A stretch of 64,000 nucleotides of DNA, from NCBI GenBank assembly GCA_037447655.1, contig JBBHKE010001764.1, positions 432,737 through 496,736 on the forward strand. Direction: 5' to 3'. Every line of letters starts with the position of its first letter. Position 1 is the first letter of the stretch. The notes beneath the pieces were generated by a model. The model was not told the origin of the DNA, made no database searches, and worked only from the letters and a program-made list of their open reading frames with translations. Shown here piece by piece: positions 24,791 to 37,400 of this stretch. The translations under genes and the position numbers were made by a program. This stretch comes from Zygnema cylindricum (lineage: Eukaryota > Streptophyta > Zygnematophyceae > Zygnematales > Zygnemataceae).

Positions 24791-26213
24791 GGGTGAAGTT
24801 TCATTAGGGAAAAATGAGGTTGTTTATTGAATACTGTACTATTTCGTACAATGTCGTACCAATTTTGTTTTTGTTAGAAAAAATAGGTTACCTTATGACT
24901 GATTTGGTTCTCCAAGGTTATGGGCGTAAACCTTAACGCTCACATGCTGAATCAGATACGCCTTCGGCCGAACCTTTCAATTTGCAACAAGTGACATAAA
25001 CGAGGTCAACTTTAAGAGCCTGAACGCGTAGGATTGTATAGCGCATAAAAGTAAAAAAATATCCACGATGAACATGCGATCCGGTGGCTACACGTAGCAT
25101 AAGCCATGTGCCTTCCTCCAGGGTGGATGCGAGGCCACCGTAAGTCGAGACAAAATATTAGACGTAAGATAGTCTTTCATGCTCCTGTTGCCATCCATTA
25201 ACCATTATGACGTTTTCGTACGTTTTTACAAATCCTAAAGGTATGTCCCCATGTGCATAAGTAAAGAGTTTTTCTGTCGTTTCCTTGCAAAACTTAGCGG
25301 CATACTTTCTAAGTTGCAAACGTACAAAGGAATCGCAAATTTGTAGAGTACAATTTGCGTCATCCTCAAACTTAAGATGTACAAAAAATTGTCGTCTTGT
25401 GTTTTTTCGAAAAATGTCATCTCTAAACTTATGTTTAAAACGCATGCGCGGTGTGTTTCAAAACTAGGTATTTTCATATATTCGCATCTGCCGTAATTTT
25501 TGAAAATTTTCATACAATTTCCAAAGACAAAAGAAAATTACAGGATTCGCTATGTTTTGTCCATTTGCGTCCAATACGACGAAAAAATTACACAATTAGT
25601 TTGGTTTTGTCTGTTTCCGTTTAGTACGATTTTTTTTTGTTGCAGGGGTCTCGAAATTCCGATGCCATTTCACGTCGAGCAGATAGGAGACGCGAAGGCA
25701 AAGCTCATCTTCTTCAATTGTGAAACTGCACAGGCTAGAATGCGATACGTCTACACTATCATGGTAAGACATGCGACGTCACAAGCAGTTCCAAAAATTA
25801 ACGTGCGACAACACAAATTGTAGACGTTGATTGCTGTCACAGGTATTGTTTACGTATACCATCGTCACAAACGTATGTTACGATTACATTCTTACACATA
25901 GGGACACTTGAAAACCGGGTCTAGCGGATCCAAATTAAGTTCGTTAAGTTACAGTTACATCGGGACATACTCTAAATTTTGTCCGCCCTTACATATTATA
26001 TTCAATACCCTGTCAACGTCACTTTTTACCTTCATTGTTACAAATATTACGTTCACACTCTGCTGTCAAAGACTCTTTTAAGATTTGCAGAATCGTAAGA
26101 CTATCCGACGTGGTACAATCCAGAATGTGCCACGCAAATAAAATGTTGGTTATTGGCCCGACACAATGGAACAAAAGCCTCCAGTAAACGTACCGCCTAA
26201 TGGCACCAAAGCC
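24791..26213. mobile_element. Harbinger-like element H2 carrying insertion K
   Basis: Ends are GGGTGAAGTTTCATTAGG and, inward from the right, GGCTTTGGTGCCATTAGG. Flanks are TAA and TTA. Total 1423 bp, but 25240-25971 is a separate insertion with a 5-bp direct repeat; removing it leaves about 686 bp, the family size. Its interior aligns with H4 (the shared stretch containing GTTGCCATCCA, for example). No transposase frame. Confidence 0.75.
25240..25971. mobile_element. TIR element K nested in H2
   Basis: A 732-bp insertion. The left end GGTATGTCCCCATGT and the right end read inward, AGTATGTCCCGATGT, are inverted repeats. CTAAA stands on both sides (25235-25239 and 25972-25976) as a candidate target duplication. 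The flanking H2 sequence resumes colinearly with H4. Superfamily not assigned. Confidence 0.65.
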
Positions 26214-26216
26214 TTA

Positions 26217-27144
26217 GGGGGTATCCCCATGTTTTAAAGTATATAATTTTCTCTGTCTTTTTGCCCTAAAATCCATGGAACTTTGACAAAAACTTATACC
26301 ATACAAGAAAATCGTTTTTACCAAAGTATAGTGAACGTCAATACATACTTTGGATGTACGGCGTGTTTGTCGTCATGTGAACGCATTTTGGCGTTTTTCA
26401 CGTTTCGACCCCCGAGCAAGAGAATCCAGGCCAAAAAAAACTTCTTTCAAAATCACCTCGAGGGGGTGTTTTTAGATAAAGAACAACCCAAACAGCGAAT
26501 GAAAAACGACCCACGCACGCGTCACGCGAGCGGGAAAATTTTAGGGCGAAGGAGAGTCCTCGTTTTTTTTCTCCGTGCCCGTCAAGCGCATGTACGGAAA
26601 AAATTTTGCAGGGGTCTCAGACCTCCACTTTCATTCATGGGTCATTTTCAAAATTTTGCGTTGTCCTCGCCTCTCCCCTTTCCCTCTCACACTATTGCTG
26701 TCATCTCACACTTTTTAGAATGAGACACGACAATATTGATATAAAATGAAAGATTTATAATTTTTATTTTTTTAACAATTTTTAGGTTTTTTTTTAATGG
26801 CAACTCGAGTGAAAAAAGTCGAAAAAACGAAATCGGGAAGCCATGGCGGAATGTTCTTGAATTAGTGACGTCGACGTTGTCACAATGTCATAAAACCCTA
26901 AACGTCTACAATTTCAGAAGAATTTATGCGTCTACAACTGTCGCTATTTTTGTTGGCGTCACCAATCGTCGGAAGTTTCGTAGTCGCCTTCAATCGTCAA
27001 AAGATGTACCTACGTTTACAACCGTCACATGTCAAAGTTCATATTTTATTTTCGCATATTGGGACGCTCTTCAAAGTATTACGGAGAATCTTCACTACAG
27101 TCCAAAATACTTTATCAAAGTACCGATTACATGGGGACACCCCC
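26217..27144. mobile_element. TIR element I, related to K
   Basis: A 928-bp segment bounded by GGGGGTATCCCCATGT and, read inward from the right, GGGGGTGTCCCCATGT. Subterminal sequence resembles K (both run on to TTTTCTCTGTC or TTTTTCTGTC). It abuts the right flank of H2. A target duplication is not clear, so the limits are approximate. Confidence 0.5.
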
Positions 27145-27800
27145 TTTGGAAGTACATATTTGTTGGTATCGTGACAGATTGTTTTTTCTACTTTACATCG
27201 CGCTAGTTTCGCTTACCGACTATTTCGAAGGAGTCCATACTCTATTTTTAAGTAAGAAACAGTAATGAAAAGCTCGTACTCAAAAATATACTACGGTCTT
27301 AGGGTGGCCTTCCATTAACAAAAACGTGGGGGATTTTACTGAGGGCCATTCCGTTTCGTAGAGGTCCGTACCCATTTTTTTTTCAAAGGAAAACATCATT
27401 ACGGAAAAATGTCTAAGGTTGTAGGCGTAAATTCGGACCGTCGGATGCTATTACAATTTGTATCCGAGACACCACGTCACTAACCCTCCAGTTTGTTAAG
27501 ACCGTGCACAGGGAGGACAGACCTAAAAACCAGAATGAGTAAAAATGGGCCGTGAGAAAAAATTCCACGATGAGCGCGCTCGTATGTGCTTACACGTCGC
27601 AAGGGCCACGTGCCTTCCGCAAGGTGGCTGCGGATCTGCCGAAATTATCCTGTTACGCTCCCACCATCAAAGTTTGCCGCCGCCTTTTTGTCGTTGCGTT
27701 TTGAAATTTTGGGTAGTACATTTAATGCCCTCTGTACGAGTCATTAATTACGTCTGCTGGTGCAGATATTTCTATTTCCTCCCGCTGGTACAGATATTAC

Positions 27801-28826
27801 CATATTAGGTGAAAGTAGGCCCATACAATATGCCTATTGTACGCAAAACATACAATATGACCATAGTTGTTCAAAACGTATTTTACGCACGTTTCGAACG
27901 CGCGTACAATACGTAGAAACTGGAGAGTCGATTTGAAAAAAACGTTAATGAATTTTTTTCCGTACAAATCCGTACATTTAAAAAAAAATTAGTTGAACAT
28001 GTACCGCAGTTTGTACGCTTTCCGTTAAATGAGCGGTGAAAAACAATTATTAAAATAAATAAATATCACACTCTATGCATGTATCAAATCAACTTCATCA
28101 ACTGGTTAAGGACGACGTCATCTGTGTATGCTATGTGTATGCTGTATGTCATTCACAGGCGCAGGATCAATTCCTTCGTACTACTGTCGTGGCGACGGTA
28201 ATGGCGTCTTCTATGATTTTTCGCGTTCAGCTGATCAAGAAATTATGGCGGCTTCTTTTCGAAATTTGAAGAAGACGCCTGTACAAAATTTGAACTCACG
28301 ACGTTCAAATAGTGTGACGCCGCAACGTCTCTTTTTGAAAAATATTTGTAGACGTCACATTATTTTCCCGTACAATCCATGTACATTCTGTTCGGTTTAC
28401 TGAACAGAAAGTACGGATACGTGCATCAATTTTTTTTTGTAAACTACCGTACAGTTTCCGTAAAAAGTTTAACAGTTTCAGTATTTTGTTTATTAGTTTC
28501 CGTAATATGTCAGTTTCAGTTTACAGTAGACGTTTTTTTGCGAATTTTTCAAAAGTCACGTACAATACGTAAAAACTGGAAAAATGAAAAAATCCACGTA
28601 TTGAACAACTAGGAATATGACCTTAAGACCCATATTGCATTCGGACAAAAAAATATTTTTCTGTGAGTTTTGAGGTATTTTTTATTTAAACCGGCAGATT
28701 CGGACCATCGGACGGTCACTGATCAAAGTAGCGATCTAAGAAGATCACATGAAAAGCCCATAACACAACTTACGATAAAGGCGCCTACAAAAGGCCTACA
28801 ATAGAAACGCCTACTTTTGAACTATG
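27801..28826. mobile_element. hAT-like element C, nested in H3
   Basis: Perfect 8-bp target duplication GATATTAC (27793-27800 and 28827-28834). The right end is CCTACTTTTGAACTATG, the family terminus; the left terminus is partly deleted (CATATTAGGTGAAAGTAGG). It is itself split by element J; without J only about 266 bp remain, a deletion derivative of element A at 47916. Confidence 0.85.
27862..28613. mobile_element. hAT-like element J, nested inside C
   Basis: 752 bp with ends CATAGTTGTTCAAAACGT and, inward from the right, CCTAGTTGTTCAATACGT. Perfect 8-bp target duplication AATATGAC (27854-27861 and 28614-28621). C sequence resumes exactly after the second copy. Non-coding. Confidence 0.85.
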
Positions 28827-29271
28827 GATATTACCGCCGTTCGTACATATATTGCATTCAAACTTTGAATTCTAAGATTCTTTCAAGATTTTAAGAATCT
28901 AACATTAATCTACGTGTTACCAACCAGAATGAGCCACGCAACTAAAAATTGGTTTACTGACGCGACCAAATGGAAAGCCGGCCCTTCAGTAAAACTTTTC
29001 GTACAATTACTGAGACGCCTAATGGAAGTCCACCCTTATTGGATATAGTCGGTTCGGTTTTGCCCGTAGACGTCCACGCTGGAAAAATTGAAACCCACGC
29101 GACGTCACGTGGTCAACTACAGAAGATTAAAATATATGACCTATGTCAACACACGCGTTGCTCGAGATGGTCTTAGCGGCCGTCAGTACGGACGCAGAAT
29201 TATTCACGGGTTTCGATTGACACCTTCGAAACCTAGAAGGTGCCCTAAACGGCTAAACGGCTAAAAGTGTA

Positions 29272-29789
29272 AACCGTGAATCGCTATTAGCGTGTTGGTC
29301 GCTAATTGAGGTACCCTGTTTTTTTGGGCAAATTCTCAAATAGAATTAGACATTCTAAATGTTCCTACACGTTATTTGAGGTGTTCCATAAAATAGGATT
29401 CATGACTCTAATACAGTGCCATCGTAAATAGTGTGATGTACGGTCTGTCAGAGATGTACTTTTTGTACTTTTTAAGTAGAAGAGTACAGAAAAGATATTC
29501 ACGCTGTCCCGTAATCGCGCTAACATGTAATTGCGTAAATATTTTCCGGCATTCGCGGAAGAAAAAAAAAATGCGACGGCGTACGATTTGAACAATTTCG
29601 TACATGCACATATTGTAGTGTGGAGATATTCTGAACCGAAATTTTTTATAAAGCAGTTTGCAAATTAGAGTGTACGAAAAATTAGAATAAAAATTATTTA
29701 CAAAAAAGACGACATTCCCAATTAGCGTAAATAACGCTAATTGTTTCATTACGCTATCTATTTCATTACGCTAATAGCGATTCACGGTG
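29272..29789. mobile_element. Stowaway/mariner-like element S4
   Basis: 518 bp. The left end ACCGTGAATCGCTATTAGCG pairs with the right end read inward, CACCGTGAATCGCTATTAGC, displaced by one base. TA flanks both sides (29270-29271 and 29790-29791). Non-coding. Confidence 0.8.
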
Positions 29790-30132
29790 TAGCTGTTTGT
29801 ACGGCTTTTTTCTGGAGTGTCTACCAGAGTTTGAGGTGTCTACATAGCATTTTCCCTTAGACTTTTAGGCGTAAAATAACAGAGGGAAGTAGGCCGTACT
29901 GTATTGTACATTTGCACTTGTCTCCTGGAGTCTCAATGTCTCATGAGTCATCATGACTTGGTATCCATGTGAAGCAATGCGAATGTAGCGAGTAATATCC
30001 ACAGCTGTGCTAATTTAGTGGTAGAAAGTCATAATTTCCTTCATTTTTTTTTGAGTCATGGGTGTCTTTGACAGGAATGGTTTAAACCTCTCATGGCGTA
30101 AATATATCCTGGGTGTTTGAGTGTAGAATCCA

Positions 30133-31645
30133 ATGGGAACTATGGAGTTTTTTGTTGGAAAAGGACGACTTTTTCACTTTTTCCCCTTTGCAATCATTTT
30201 CTTTCAAGTTTTGCATCATACTTCATTGTTGGTGGCAGAATCAATCTGCTCATCTTCACAACAAATTAGTCAACAAGAAAAAACATTTTGTGGTGTAGCT
30301 GTTCAAATAGGGCAAAGGATTTCGCAAGAAGACCGGGCTGTTTGTGGCCAACTCTTCCCAGTTAATGGAAATGGCACAGAAACTAGCCTGTCCGTTAAAT
30401 ATTGCAATGGTAAAGAGGGAGAGACTATTTCTTGTGAGACACTTTTTCTCAAAGTTCTGGCTGTGTTTGATGGCCATATTGGCCATGAAGCCAGCGAGCT
30501 TGCAGCTTCACTTATAATGCCTCAAATACATAAACATTTTTTTCTCAGTGTCTCTAAACATGCTCAGGATGATTCAAAATCTTCAGATACATTGAATATC
30601 TTGGAGAAAGAGAGGGAAGGTTTCACAGGGAAGGGGCCTGACAAGACTCAGCAAGAATTGGACTTGAAAGTTGGAGTTTCAGCAAATGATAGCATCATTT
30701 GGGAAGGAACTTTGGAGGACTTGAAAGATTTATTGAAGTATTCTTTAGAGGCATCTATACAAGACGTTGATGTCGAATTTTCAAATGTAAGTCGAGTTTG
30801 TTGGTTTTGAAATCCATGTGCAACTTTATTCGATGGATGACAATCGAGAGGGCGCATCAGAAATAAGAAACTGTTGACATGAAATCGGTTTAATTTTGTG
30901 CAAGTGCCCCGAGAACAATGTTGATTCAAGGACAGTAAAACCCATGACTTTTCATCTTATTATTATTTTTTTGGAGGAGACAACCCTAGAAAACCATAAA
31001 AACCATGAAAACGAACCAGGGCTTGATAGAGTCTCAGGGACTTGGAGTCTTGGTTTGGAGTCTTGGACTTGGGTCTTGTATTGGTCTTGGGATTACCTTA
31101 CTTTATATTATTGTTGAGCTGTATGAATAAAAGTGAGTTTTCCAGTATGCGTTAGTCATGCCTAAAGAATTTGGCAAGAGATACTCAAATGGTTTTTAAA
31201 AAGGATGATGGTTGGTTCTTGCTGAATTTTAAGTAGGACATTTATTGCTGATGTATTGAGTTATGAGGCATTGATTTGTTATCATGTCATTGTCATTTGG
31301 TCTAAAAGCAAGGTGATTGTGCATGGGCAAACTAGATACATTCTAAAAAAAGGCAGTGAAAAAGTGGAACATTGCGGGAAGTTTCTCAGCTAAATAAAGT
31401 AATTGAGTCAAATGTTTATGTTTTCATAGGCGTTTTGCATTGTCTAGCTTGCTCTTCATAAAAGGCAGATTTTATGTTTAATATTTAATCAATAAGTCCT
31501 TTTTCTCCTTTATGAGTGCTTGCAAATCAGGAAAGGCTGCTTACAGTCCGTATACCACGCTAGTTCTCATTCTTAAAGTGCCAGGTATATTAACATACTA
31601 TGCATATAATAACATATATATAGATATATTATATTATGTGTATGT

Positions 31646-31678
<33 letters not shown>

Positions 31679-34419
31679 GTCATCTGGCTTATGCGCGTTG
31701 CTCTCCTATGTCGAGAAGACTAGGGTGCTAAGTGGTGCATTATATTCTGTGCAGTGAAATTTAAACGAGGCTGAGGAGTCTTGTTCAGAAATAATTCCAT
31801 CGTTGCAGTAAATTGTCCATCGACTTAGCTGTCACTTGTCAGAATAGTTTCCTGCATTGTTATCGGCCATTTGCCAGGCTTGAATAATGCCGAGTTTCTA
31901 AGAAAGAACATTAATATAAAAAGTTTAAACAAATTGTGAAATTGTTGGACGTGTTCATGGAGCAGGTTCGGGTTTGAGTCGTAACTCATTTGGGACCGCG
32001 CTACTCAGAATAATTATGTGTGAATAAGGTTACATTGTACTCTCGGTGATCAAACAACTTTTTGTGACCTCCTTATTTGGTGCATTAGAAGACTTGTCAA
32101 TCAGTGTACATATAATTTCTAGCTGGCTTGACTTAACAATCATTTGACTTACATGGAGTTGCAATCTTTCCATTATTGGGCATCCTTTTCAACTGGATCG
32201 AATAGCTAGTCAAGATTGGTTCCTTTTTCTTCGAAAGTTTTAAACCTCAACGAGAGGAAAGGAAAAACCCCTGAGAAAAGACATAAATGTTTTCAAGCAG
32301 GAGCCTTTGTAGTCCAATACCGTTGGACCTGACTGGACATATCAGGTGTTTCAATTTCCTGATGGATGCAATCCTGCAACTCCTCGGGATTGTAATCCTC
32401 CAGCATATTAGTGTGAAATATGCTAATAGTTTCCTTATAGTCATTGTTGAACTCTGGCACAGTTTGGGGACAGGGAGCAAGTGGCTCTGCAGCAGGAACT
32501 ACTGCGTGTATTGTCCTTCTTTTGGAAAATAAGAAAGGAGAGAGCCACTTTCTAGTGGCGAACCTTGGGGATTCGAAGGCAACTTTTTGCAGAAGAGTTT
32601 TTGATGGCGATCGATGTACGGAAGGGCAGCGGCTTCTGCTATGTAAGGGACTCTGAGATTTGTGCATTACAAACCGTTTCATGTTTTTTAGTAAACATAA
32701 TTGATTCATTCAGTTTAAAATAATCATCGGTTGGGGCAAGTTCATAAAGATGGACAACATGAATGGTCCGGAAAATGTAGCTTGTCTGGCCAGATGGAGG
32801 AGAAAACTAGAGGAGTGTTATAAGGCAAACATCCTAAATAGGAAATTTCTTATTATGCATTTGGGCTCTCGGCAGAGTATGATGATGACTATTTGTTGGG
32901 GACAGTTCATGCGATGATAAAATAGTGTCTGGGCTTTTGATCGATTGTACAGAAAAGTTCGTCGAAAAATTATAGTTACGCGGTCTAGTTTAAGTTCAAT
33001 ATACATGAGTTGTTGCATTGGTTCTATCTACTTGGTCTCTCAGCTGTGGAGTTATTGACAGTTTTGAACACAATCTTGATCTGTGTCTAAAGAGCTGCTC
33101 CACTATCTGAACTTTAGTGGCCTTATATATTTTTTAGTGCAATGTTTTGAGCAGCTCACAGGAGGAAACTGCGCAGAACTTCAGGAAAAATGAAACTCGC
33201 GGTTCAAAAATGTTTAGCAGGTGCTTTATGTGCCGAGGATCTTCATCTTGTACACCAGCCAAACAGAGAAGATGAAAGATCACGAATTGAGTCGTTGGGG
33301 GGAACAGTTGAACAGAGAGGAGGAGTCTGGCGGGTCAATGGAGAATTGGCTGTGAGTCGAGCTATTGGAGACCTTCCTCTCCGACCCTTTGTTATTCCCA
33401 ATCCAGAGTTTACAGACTGGCATTATTTCCCGAGTTGTTTGACAGACATGAATAAGCAGGAGGAGAGTGAGCAGAATGATCTGCAGAATCCGGAGGTAAA
33501 GAGGGGAGAGAATATAAAGGAGAAGGTATGGACCGGGCAAGGCAGGAAAGATGGGCATTGTGACTCCAGGAAAGAATCTTCACACTATTTAGTAGTAGCT
33601 AGTGATGGCGTCTTTGAGAAGTTATCCTCTCAGCAGGTATGTTCAATTTTATGTGCAGTTGAGAACGAGATTCCAGTTTGGAAACTGTTTAACGACAGTG
33701 TGCTACTAGAAGGACCCATACCTTTAGGTCCCCCCCGGGAAGCTCACATTTTGGGGCTGGATTTTCAAGAAACTCTCAAAGAGGGAAATCTGGGTACCAG
33801 TTCCTTGGGCGAAGTCTTACAGCAGAGTGGAATTGCAGGTGGTGTAAGAACGCTAAGTTCATCTCTTTTGTCTTCTGTTTCAGAAAAGTCTGAGAGGGAT
33901 GAACTCGGGTTGTTACAAGGTATGGCAGAGGCTGTAGTGGAACTCGCATTTGGTTTAGGAAGTATGGATAATATGGCCGTCATTATAACTAAACTGGGAA
34001 GGAGTTTTGAGGAAGACTCTGGGAGAGAATCGGTAAACAGAATGAAAAAAAATGCTGGGATATTGGAGGAGCAAGAGGATATCCTGCTTGATTGCGAATC
34101 CAGCGGATCGTTTAGAGTAACAGAAGAAAGCAAAGAATATGGATCGGATATGGTAGAAGATAAATATCTGAGTGATGCTGAATGTACATTGAAGGCTGAA
34201 AGTGTCAGTAGTTCAGGAGCTCCCTTAGGTTCAAATGAGGACAGTTCATTTCAGAAGATGAACTTAGAACATGTGGTTTTGTCAAATAGCATGGAAGGAC
34301 AGGTGGAAAAATCAATTGAGAACACAGCTGTGGTAGAAGCTGGGGTTTTTACTCCAACTGTTTCCACAAGTTTGGCTTCTTCTGCAGGTGATGCTTCTTC
34401 TGCGACTGTTCATATGTTG
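30133..34419 (+). other. PP2C half of the fusion protein (exons 1-3)
   Basis: Residues 1-685. Metal-binding signatures in order: GQRISQEDR, AVFDGHIGHEAS, SAAGTTA with VANLGDSKA, REDERSRIESLGGTV with VNGELAVSRAIGDL, VASDGVFEKL, and GSMDNMAVIIT. An acidic insertion lies between the SDG and DN motifs, and a Ser/Glu-rich tail follows. All aspartates known to bind the two metals in PP2C enzymes are present, so activity is expected. Confidence 0.9.
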
Positions 34420-37400
34420 GTAAGGATCAAATCTCATAGAAATTGGGAAAGGTTTGCCATCCGTAACTTACATCACTACACCCCAAATCGCTATTAGAGT
34501 TAGTGAATTATATAGCCACGTTGCGCATTATAGGCCACTTGACTACAAAGTGTTATCAACACGACCTCATTATTTTGGGTTAAAAAAAGCACTCAGTTGA
34601 ATTAGAGTGGTTAATGGAGATGAGCAGTGTAGCAGACGTATCCATGCAGCAGACGTTATCATTCGAATGGAAGAATTGTTGTAATGAACAATTAATTCGT
34701 GTTAGTTTTCTATGATCTTTCTCGTTTTGACTCTTGCATGTCCTTGTTGACAAAATATTGCTGGTGATCTCCATTTTAATAAAATGTAAATGTTGGAAAT
34801 GTTGATGTCAATGTCAATGTTAACGTCAATAGCTGTTTTAAACCAGCACCAATGTTGATACTGATGTAACTGCAATTTCGACGTCGATGTTGATATTGAT
34901 ATGATGTTTATATCTATGTTAAAATCGATATTGATGTTGATATCGATGACAATGTCAATATTGACGTCATGTCAATGTCGATGTCGATAACAATTTTTTT
35001 AATGTCTTAGATCAATCTCTATGAAGAAAGAAATCGATGGATTTGATCGAGAATTCTAGATGCAGGTTTATCCTTCCTATTTTTGAACCCATGTCAAAAT
35101 CTCCTTCCCTTTGCCGAGATCTTTCGCAATAATATAGCTAAACTCTTTTGCGTTTCTCATTTGCCCTTTTGTTTCAGGTGGCAGGAACGGACATGCCCCA
35201 CTGTTATGAGTTACTAGAGCTTCTTATTAGTCACGAAATTCTATCCACTGGGGCTGTCCCAGAACACTTGCAGGAAAATGAACCTTTTTTACAGCCTCAT
35301 TGGGACGATCCCACTTTTCCCAATAATCCCAATAACTTTGTATTGCAAGAACTGAATGTTGGAAAGGTTGGGAGATTGGAACTCAGGAGTGGTTTGACTG
35401 GGGTGCATGGAGCAGTAGAGAGGGAGAAACAAGGACATGAGATGGGATGGTTACAAACAAGCTTGACAAACAATGTCTATGGGAAGGATAATGTGGATAT
35501 AGATGAAGAGAGTGAAGTAGAAAAAAGTGACCATGAGGACGAGATGAGAGGAGTACAAATCGAGAAGAACAATCGAGGGTCTTCTGTCAGCCAGAGAGGA
35601 CTAGCTAGTGATATATATGGTGAATTCGAATTGCTCTTTTTTTCCCTTTTGAATGCAAACTGCTCTTATCTTTAGGGAATGATCAGTATTAAATGAGATA
35701 AAACTGGTTGACGTTCCATTGTCAGGTAATTAGAGCCCCCTTTATCTTTTGTAATGCTGTTTTGTTTTGACTATCAGAAAGATCTCCTCGTAGTGTTAAA
35801 ACATGCCATGACAAGGAGTTCAACTACGCCTTCGGTGGTTTGCTAGGGTAATTACATCTCATAAACGTGGACAGAAAAAGCTGTTTAACTTGTTTTGGGG
35901 GGCCAACATCATTTATCATTTATGTCTAGTTCTTATCTTTTTGTTACTTGCAACCTTTTGCACTCTTGTCAAGGTAAGTGAATCCTCTATCCATTCTTTA
36001 CTTAAATGAATTCTATGCTTATACTTATTTCCAGAGCTTGCTTTTTTTTTTTTCCAGAATCCAAAGCTCTGATGGATGTCATTTATGCCCACCTAGTTTG
36101 CCCTCAGCCTCTCAGTGAGCTTTGTGCAACTTCTCCTCCACAAGGTCTCAGCAAATTCCTCCAGATTATTCAATCTGTGCCGTTAGATCTTCTCCCACTC
36201 CCTGATGTCGAAGGAGGCGAACCGCGAAGTGGTTCATGGCTACCTCCAGATGGCTTTGCCCACAACAGGTCTTTTTCTACTTTTTTTCTCAGACACATCA
36301 TATGTAGGTTCCGTGTCTGAGCCCTAATTTAAAAAAGGCCTCTATACTGATCCCATTGCGAGCAAATTGTTTTTTGTCTTTTATTTCTGGTTCATGTTAT
36401 TTTTTAGTGAGAGTGATTTGAAGTAAACGTCTGGGTCATTGTTTACTTAACCATCCACCGTAAATAGTGTGTAAAAAGGGGACAGGAGAGCAGAGAGGAG
36501 ACAGAAGGTAGGAAACAGAGGAAGAGGCAGAGAAGAGAGAAAGAGGGAGAGAGCAGTAGTGGTAGGGATGGATTTTTAGTAGGGAAGAAAAAAATCGTAT
36601 GCCAAAGTACATACACAGAAAAGGGCCCCACTGGAACTGCAAAACTTGGGCTTCTTAACAACTGTGGTCCTCACTAAATTTGGCTCATACTGACTTCCGT
36701 GCAGGTCCCAAAAGACTGGCCCTCAAAAATAAAAACAAAGTTTATAACTGGTGAAGACTGTTGTCAACTCCATTTACGATGTTGTTGTGTTGTCTGGTGC
36801 AGGTATATTTTGGAACAAAATTTTGCAAGGGGAGGATTTGGAGAAGTTTGGTCGGCAAAAAAAAGGGAGGCTTGTTCTGGATCCAATTGCAGCCATGGAT
36901 TTGTGCCTTCTGGAGATGGAAGTTGTTTTGAAAAAGGTTATGAAAATAGAAGGCATGGAGAGAAGGAAGAAGCTACATCTCATGGGAATGGTGGGGTACC
37001 AGAAGAGGAAACTTTCATCTTAAAAAGATTGCTGGTGAGTAATTGCCTATTTCTGTGGCACAGAATGACTAAGGAAACTTCGGAAATAAATGAAATTTGG
37101 GATATTTTTTGCAAGAGTTCAGTGTTTGTATTTGCTGGAGTTAGGCACTTAGAGCTCCTTCCTTTTGTTTGAAGCCTTCCCACCCCTGTCTCCCTGACCT
37201 TCCCTCTCCCCTTCCATCCCCCTGTCTCTCACGCTCCTGTTCCTGGACGTTTTGTCCCTCTCCTTCTCCTCTCCTGCTTCAGATAATATAGTTGACTTGA
37301 TAGCTTCATAGACAGATCTGATGGAAAAAATTATGGATGGGTTTTTTTGGGTTGGTTTCTAGAATGTTGAGGGAGGACGTCTGAGTGGTTTACGAGAGAA

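Larger units (their letters stand above)
27302..29035. mobile_element. Harbinger-like element H3 carrying nested hAT elements
   Basis: Ends GGGTGGCCTTCCATTA and, inward from the right, GGGTGGACTTCCATTAGG. TTA lies immediately outside on both sides (27299-27301 and 29036-29038), a TWA-type target duplication typical of PIF/Harbinger. Total 1734 bp; removing hAT element C plus one 8-bp duplication leaves about 700 bp. Confidence 0.8.

Noticed and set aside
26283-27206. Open frames of 113-146 codons in the transposon block
   Set aside because: They lie inside TIR element I, overlap in several frames and show no domain.
34479-34629. Possible Stowaway-like MITE in intron 3 of the PP2C-kinase gene
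   Set aside because: The left end resembles the family (CACCCCAAATCGCTATTAG) but the right end matches only a few bases; not listed as a feature.
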